A stretch of 64,000 nucleotides of DNA from Paraburkholderia phenoliruptrix (GTDB taxonomy: Bacteria > Pseudomonadota > Gammaproteobacteria > Burkholderiales > Burkholderiaceae). The stretch spans positions 186,001-250,000 of the forward strand of contig NZ_JAEUAV010000002.1 of NCBI RefSeq assembly GCF_019511605.1. The letters run 5' to 3'. Positions 60,865-64,000 of the stretch are shown here, piece by piece. The notes beneath the pieces were generated by a model. That model was not told the DNA's origin. It made no database searches and saw only the letters and a list, made by a program, of their open reading frames with translations. The position numbers and the translations under genes were made by a program. Numbering within the stretch: position 1 is the stretch's first letter; each line of letters opens with the position of its first letter.

Positions 60865-61290
60865 ATGACGTTGGGCAAACTTCTAGTGACTGCCGCAGTG
60901 GCCGCAGCGAGCTTCAGCGCACACGCGCAAGTCGCGGGCACGCAGCCTCTCAGTGTGACGGTCGAGCAATCCAATGCGTTGCTGAGCGGCTGGAGCGTCA
61001 AGAAGAGCATTCTCGGCAAGGCCGTATACAACGATCAGAACGAGAAGATCGGTGCAATTCGCGATCTGGTGGTGGCACCGGACGGCTCGCTGTCGGCAGC
61101 AATTGTCGCCGCGGGCGGTTTTCTCGGCGTTGCCTCGCATGACGTAGCCGTGCCAATCGCAGCGCTGGACATTCGTTCGGGCAATTTCTATCTGGCGGGT
61201 GCGACCAAGGCAGCATTGAAGGCCACGCCGGAGTTCCAGTACAACAAGGTGCAAACGCCGGCGAAGCCGAAGAAGCTGTCGGCGCAGTGA
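60865..61290 (+). CDS. exported PRC-barrel domain protein
   Basis: 141 residues. ATG 60865 follows GAGGAGTAA. Signal peptide about 1-21 (MTLGKLLVTAAVAAASFSAH, cleavage after AHA). One PRC-barrel about 48-120: GWSVKKSILGKAVYNDQNEK, IRDLVVAPDGSLSAAIVAAG and FLGVASHDVAVPIAAL. C-terminal Lys/Pro tail. Stress-associated exported barrel proteins of this type are common in Burkholderiales; ligand unknown. Confidence 0.85.
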   Translation: MTLGKLLVTAAVAAASFSAHAQVAGTQPLSVTVEQSNALLSGWSVKKSILGKAVYNDQNEKIGAIRDLVVAPDGSLSAAIVAAGGFLGVASHDVAVPIAALDIRSGNFYLAGATKAALKATPEFQYNKVQTPAKPKKLSAQ

Positions 61291-61308
61291 TCGATTCAGG
61301 CTTGCGGG

Positions 61309-61332
61309 CAGGCCGATAGTGTTACCGGCCTG
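61309..61332. terminator. hairpin between convergent PRC-barrel and DUF2891 genes
   Basis: Perfect 7-bp arms CAGGCCG and CGGCCTG around a 10-base loop, 18 bp after one stop and 9 bp from the other. No T-run, so weak or rho-assisted. Confidence 0.4.
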
Positions 61333-61341
61333 ATCGCCGTT

Positions 61342-62352
61342 TCAGGCCTCTAGGGCGAGCGTGGCGAAGGTGCCAAGCCAATGCTCGCCCATGTAGTCTC
61401 CTGCCACATGCGGCAGCGCACTTTGCAGATGGCGCTCCGCGGACTCGAGCAGCACGGTGCGGCGAATGTCGCCCGCAGGCAGCGCGCGGGCCAGCGAGCG
61501 CTGGCACCAGGCGCGGCTCAGATTAAGACCGTCGAGGTGGGCAATCTTGCCGTCGGTGCGGTCCGTGACCGTCACCGGCTCGAAAAGCGTCGCGGGTTTT
61601 TTTGCACCGAGGTCGGGCAAAAAGCGCCCAAACCAGTCGACGAATTGCGCGGGCGGCAACACGCGGCGCATCAATTCGGCTTCCATTAGCGAGGGCGAGA
61701 GGAATTCGTCGCCGGCGGGCTCCCATGCCTGGCATCCCACGTCATGTAAAAACCAGCGCTCGGCGGTGCTGACCACCAGCGCCTCCAGCGAGCCGCGCGA
61801 GGTTTGCCGCGCGAAGTCCAGCGTAAGCGCTAGCGCGAAGGCCATGTTGAAATGCGTACCCACGCGCAGCGGATAAGTGGCTTTGGGCAAGAACGCTTCG
61901 AAGCGCTCCACAAAGATTTCGGTAAGCGGCTCGAACGTCTTCGACCAGCGCGCGGCGTCCGAGAGCTTGAGCGAATGCAGTTGCGCACCGAGCGCGAGAA
62001 GCCACGCCCAGCCATAGGGCCGCTCGAAGCCCAGGTTGTGCGGCAGCTCGAGATAGGCGCGCTCGCCTGCAACGTTTGCCGCCGTGAAATGCTCGTCGAC
62101 TACGTCCACAATACGCGCAGCTTCCGGCAAGTCAGGGAAACGCTCGATAAGATGAAGAACCAGCCAGTAGCCATGCACGCACGAGTGCCAGTCATAGCTG
62201 CCGTAAAAAATCGGATGCAATGCACGCGGGCTCTGCACGTCTTGCGGACCCGCCAGCGCATGCGTGAGTTTGTTCGGGTACTCGCGCGTGAGGTGAGCGA
62301 GCGCGAGGTTGGCGAATTTCGAAGCGAATTCGCGAGTGAGCAGGGCGGTCAT
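61342..62352 (-). CDS. DUF2891 domain-containing protein
   Basis: 336 residues, soluble, start behind CGAGGAAC at 62352. DUF2891 features are HPIFYGSYDWHSCVHGYWLV, LELPHNLGFERPYGWAWLLA, VGTHFNMAFALALTLDFA and GEHWLGTFATLAL. An all-alpha toroid fold like six-hairpin glycosidases or glucosyl epimerases is plausible from spacing of W/H-rich helices; no enzymatic activity is established to my knowledge. Confidence 0.87.
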   Translation of the reverse strand: MTALLTREFASKFANLALAHLTREYPNKLTHALAGPQDVQSPRALHPIFYGSYDWHSCVHGYWLVLHLIERFPDLPEAARIVDVVDEHFTAANVAGERAYLELPHNLGFERPYGWAWLLALGAQLHSLKLSDAARWSKTFEPLTEIFVERFEAFLPKATYPLRVGTHFNMAFALALTLDFARQTSRGSLEALVVSTAERWFLHDVGCQAWEPAGDEFLSPSLMEAELMRRVLPPAQFVDWFGRFLPDLGAKKPATLFEPVTVTDRTDGKIAHLDGLNLSRAWCQRSLARALPAGDIRRTVLLESAERHLQSALPHVAGDYMGEHWLGTFATLALEA

Positions 62353-62681
62353 GGGCGGTTCCTCGAAAGCGGAATACGAACAGGCCATTAGTATCGTATT
62401 GGCGGCGGGCAATAGCAAAGGTTCGAGGGTCGTGCGCGGGGAAATGCACTAAACGTATTGCGGGCGTGGCCGCGGGAATGCCGTGATGTCAGCGCCTGCT
62501 GATGCGAACGGCATGTAATTGCGGCTAAAGCTGCGGTCGACGCCCTTATCATCTGGGCAGGAGAAATCGCCAGGCGCGGCGGATTTCTTTCCGGTTCTTG
62601 GCGCGGTTGCGGCGGTCCGTTCGCGCGTGCTATGTTCTCGCTCCGCTACCGGCAATACGTCTTTGCACTGATGACACGAGA
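62353..62681. other. intergenic region upstream of DUF2891 gene and small ORF
   Basis: 329 bp between divergent genes. The half next to 62352 holds the DUF2891 promoter. I see no repeat, hairpin with T-run or convincing operator. Confidence 0.4.
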
Positions 62682-62900
62682 ATGGAGCAGTTCTTTATGC
62701 GGCGTGCCAGCGCCGTCAATTTCCTGCTGGCGCGGCGGCGCGTGTGCCTCGACAAGATTGCGTCGGCAACGACCGCCGATATCGAGCACCAGCACGAAGT
62801 CGAGTTGATTGACCGCCTCGTACTCGACGTTCGCGCAGGCCGGCTCAGTACATTTGAATTGACGCACGCAAAAGCCATTGCGGTTGTAGTCACCGATTAG
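62682..62900 (+). CDS. small hypothetical protein (72 aa)
   Basis: 72 residues from ATG 62682, or 67 from ATG 62697 which has a GGAG at 62684-62687. Soluble, basic at the N-terminus (MRRASAVNFLLARRRVCLDK) and helical (HQHEVELIDRLVLDVRAGRL). Its codon use resembles neighbouring genes. Convergent with ompW, 21 bp away. Function unknown. Confidence 0.5.
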   Translation: MEQFFMRRASAVNFLLARRRVCLDKIASATTADIEHQHEVELIDRLVLDVRAGRLSTFELTHAKAIAVVVTD

Positions 62901-62921
62901 GGCTTCGGCACGGTGGCAGCC

Positions 62922-63650
62922 TCAAAAGCGATATCCGACAGACGCAAATGAAATAATCGGGTTGAGCTTCAGCTTGGTGGTGCTCGTTACGGTGCCAACC
63001 GAGGACTTCGTGGTCAACGTTGCACGCGTGGAGAGCCACATGTACGACAGCGAGAGGTCGACCGACCAGTGTTTGTCGATGTTGTACGAAAAGCCCGCGT
63101 TGATCACCGGGGCAAACGAACTGCCAAGTCTGGCGGTGGTGGTGCCTTGCAGCGCCGTGCCATACGTCGATGAATAGAGGAAGCTGCCGCTCGATACAGC
63201 CGAACTCAGTTTCACTCCGCTATACCAGACATAGGACGCACCTGCGCCAAGGTATGGACGGAAACGGCTCTGGGCATCGTTGAAGTAGTACTTCATCAGT
63301 AATGTCGGACTCCATTCGTAGGCGGAGCCGATCTGTCCCAACGCCGCAAGAGAACCCGTACCCGTCAGGTTGAACTTGGGCGGAATGCCGAGCACCGCCG
63401 TGGTGGCAATGTGATCCGTCAGGAAATATGTGACGGTCAGGCCGAACGTGTCCGAATCGTCGACAGTTGCGCCAGTACCTGCTTTAGTGGCGCTCGTACC
63501 TAACGCGTTGACCGTTAGCGGCTTGCTCGAGTCTTGTGGCCCGAGATGAAACCAGCCGGCGTTCAGCATGAAATCGCCGGCGCTTTGCGCGTGCGCGGCT
63601 GAACCTGCGAATAGTGCAGCGGCCAAGGCGAGTACGCGTGTGTGCTTCAT
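62922..63650 (-). CDS. ompW: OmpW family outer-membrane protein
   Basis: 242 residues. Signal peptide about 1-21 (MKHTRVLALAAALFAGSAAH, cleavage after AHA). OmpW features: N-terminal GDFMLNAGWFHLGPQDSSKP, DSDTFGLTVTYFLTDHIATT, FRPYLGAGASYVWYS and C-terminal NPIISFASVGYRF with the terminal Phe. Eight-stranded barrel forming a hydrophobic channel. Start behind AGAAGGAGA. Monocistronic. Confidence 0.93.
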   Translation of the reverse strand: MKHTRVLALAAALFAGSAAHAQSAGDFMLNAGWFHLGPQDSSKPLTVNALGTSATKAGTGATVDDSDTFGLTVTYFLTDHIATTAVLGIPPKFNLTGTGSLAALGQIGSAYEWSPTLLMKYYFNDAQSRFRPYLGAGASYVWYSGVKLSSAVSSGSFLYSSTYGTALQGTTTARLGSSFAPVINAGFSYNIDKHWSVDLSLSYMWLSTRATLTTKSSVGTVTSTTKLKLNPIISFASVGYRF

Positions 63651-64000
63651 TCTTGTCTCCTTCTCTTCTCTGTTATGGGTGAGTCGTCACGGACGATTCT
63701 ATGCGTACGGTCGTGCGGTTTGTCGCGTGCGCTATTGAGCTTTGCCTCTGTAATCTGGTAAGGATTTGCCGCGAGCGTTGGCAAGCAGAAAGAAAAAAAC
63801 AAAGCCAAAAAGCCAAAAGCCCACTCGTGAGAGTGGGCTTCCGGTTGCCTTTTCGAAAGAGAGAATGCGCCGTCGTGTGAAATGAAACCACGATGACGCC
63901 GGACTATTAAACCTCGCCGCAAACCCGCTGCGCAAGCGCAAGAGCAATGCCTTGCGGTTCTATTGCCTTCTCTTTCCTTACTTGCGGCGCACTGCGCTAT
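63651..64000. other. right-edge region upstream of ompW
   Basis: 350 bp. The part next to 63650 holds the ompW promoter (TAGAAT on the minus strand at about 63696-63701 is a candidate -10). Beyond a minus-strand terminator at 63817-63840 lies sequence with no convincing gene; the best minus-strand frame meets a stop near 63997, so it cannot continue from outside. Confidence 0.4.
63817..63840 (-). terminator. rho-independent terminator for a minus-strand transcript entering from the right
   Basis: Perfect 10-bp stem AAGCCCACTC/GAGTGGGCTT with a 4-base GTGA loop. On the minus strand it is followed by TTGGCTTTTTGGC and a long T-rich run, as a classic terminator needs. It implies a gene or RNA transcribed leftward from beyond 63850. 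Confidence 0.8.

Noticed and set aside
63647..63922. 91-codon minus-strand frame upstream of ompW
   Set aside because: It runs through a strong terminator hairpin and shows no family features.

Overview
The window is GC-rich DNA from a proteobacterium, most likely Paraburkholderia, Caballeronia or a relative (inference). The reasons are many LysR, TetR, LacI, ROK and GntR regulators, sugar ABC transporters, quinate and gallate/protocatechuate catabolism and a dense, mostly gap-free layout. No rRNA, tRNA, insertion sequence, phage or CRISPR array was seen. It reads like an accessory or secondary-replicon catabolic region.

Layout. 1-5.6 kb: quinate/shikimate catabolism (3-dehydroshikimate dehydratase cut by the left edge, then divergent aroQ, QsuD-like dehydrogenase and an MFS carrier, with a TetR regulator). 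5.7-9.2 kb: FAD oxidoreductase and L-2-keto-3-deoxyarabonate dehydratase, divergent from a LysR regulator. 9.4-12.5 kb: an unusual class A penicillin-binding protein. 12.5-16.7 kb: FrcBCA-type sugar ABC transporter with a ROK regulator. 17.1-24.9 kb: a LacI-controlled beta-galactoside cluster (ABC ATPase, GH42 beta-galactosidase, binding protein, two permeases), with a 49-bp tandem hairpin repeat between the binding protein and permease genes.

25.0-31.4 kb is the most unusual stretch. A protein with a cyclic-nucleotide domain, a Crp-like helix-turn-helix and FliG-like repeats lies in an apparent operon with a MotA-like and a MotB-like stator pair, behind a sequence resembling a sigma-28 promoter. 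Next to it are a thioredoxin-reductase-like protein with its own cyclic-nucleotide-type domain but no redox cysteines, and a methyl-accepting chemotaxis protein. No other flagellar structural gene is present. I propose a stator-driven machine, or a regulator of stators, in which a nucleotide-sensor domain replaces the FliF-binding part of FliG.

31.6-39.2 kb: assorted metabolic and envelope genes (His-rich membrane protein, GST, thiamine-diphosphate enzyme, SDR, DsbA-like protein, secreted beta-propeller, DUF2322-like protein). 39.2-43.7 kb: DUF2946 / TonB receptor / PepSY membrane protein, a probable metal or metallophore uptake operon. 43.9-50 kb: TPR glycosyltransferase-like protein, an ArsR-SRPBCC-DUF1801 operon with a clear palindromic operator, a LysR gene divergent from a nitrilase-fold protein lacking the catalytic Cys, and two small genes. 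50.3-56.6 kb: extradiol gallate/protocatechuate pathway (tautomerase, tandem-HTH LysR, GntR, split LigB-LigA dioxygenase, AAHS carrier). 56.7-64 kb: phospholipase C-like lipoprotein, DNA polymerase II, PRC-barrel protein, DUF2891 protein, a small hypothetical and OmpW.

All functional assignments come from reading motifs and remembered family features; no database search was run.
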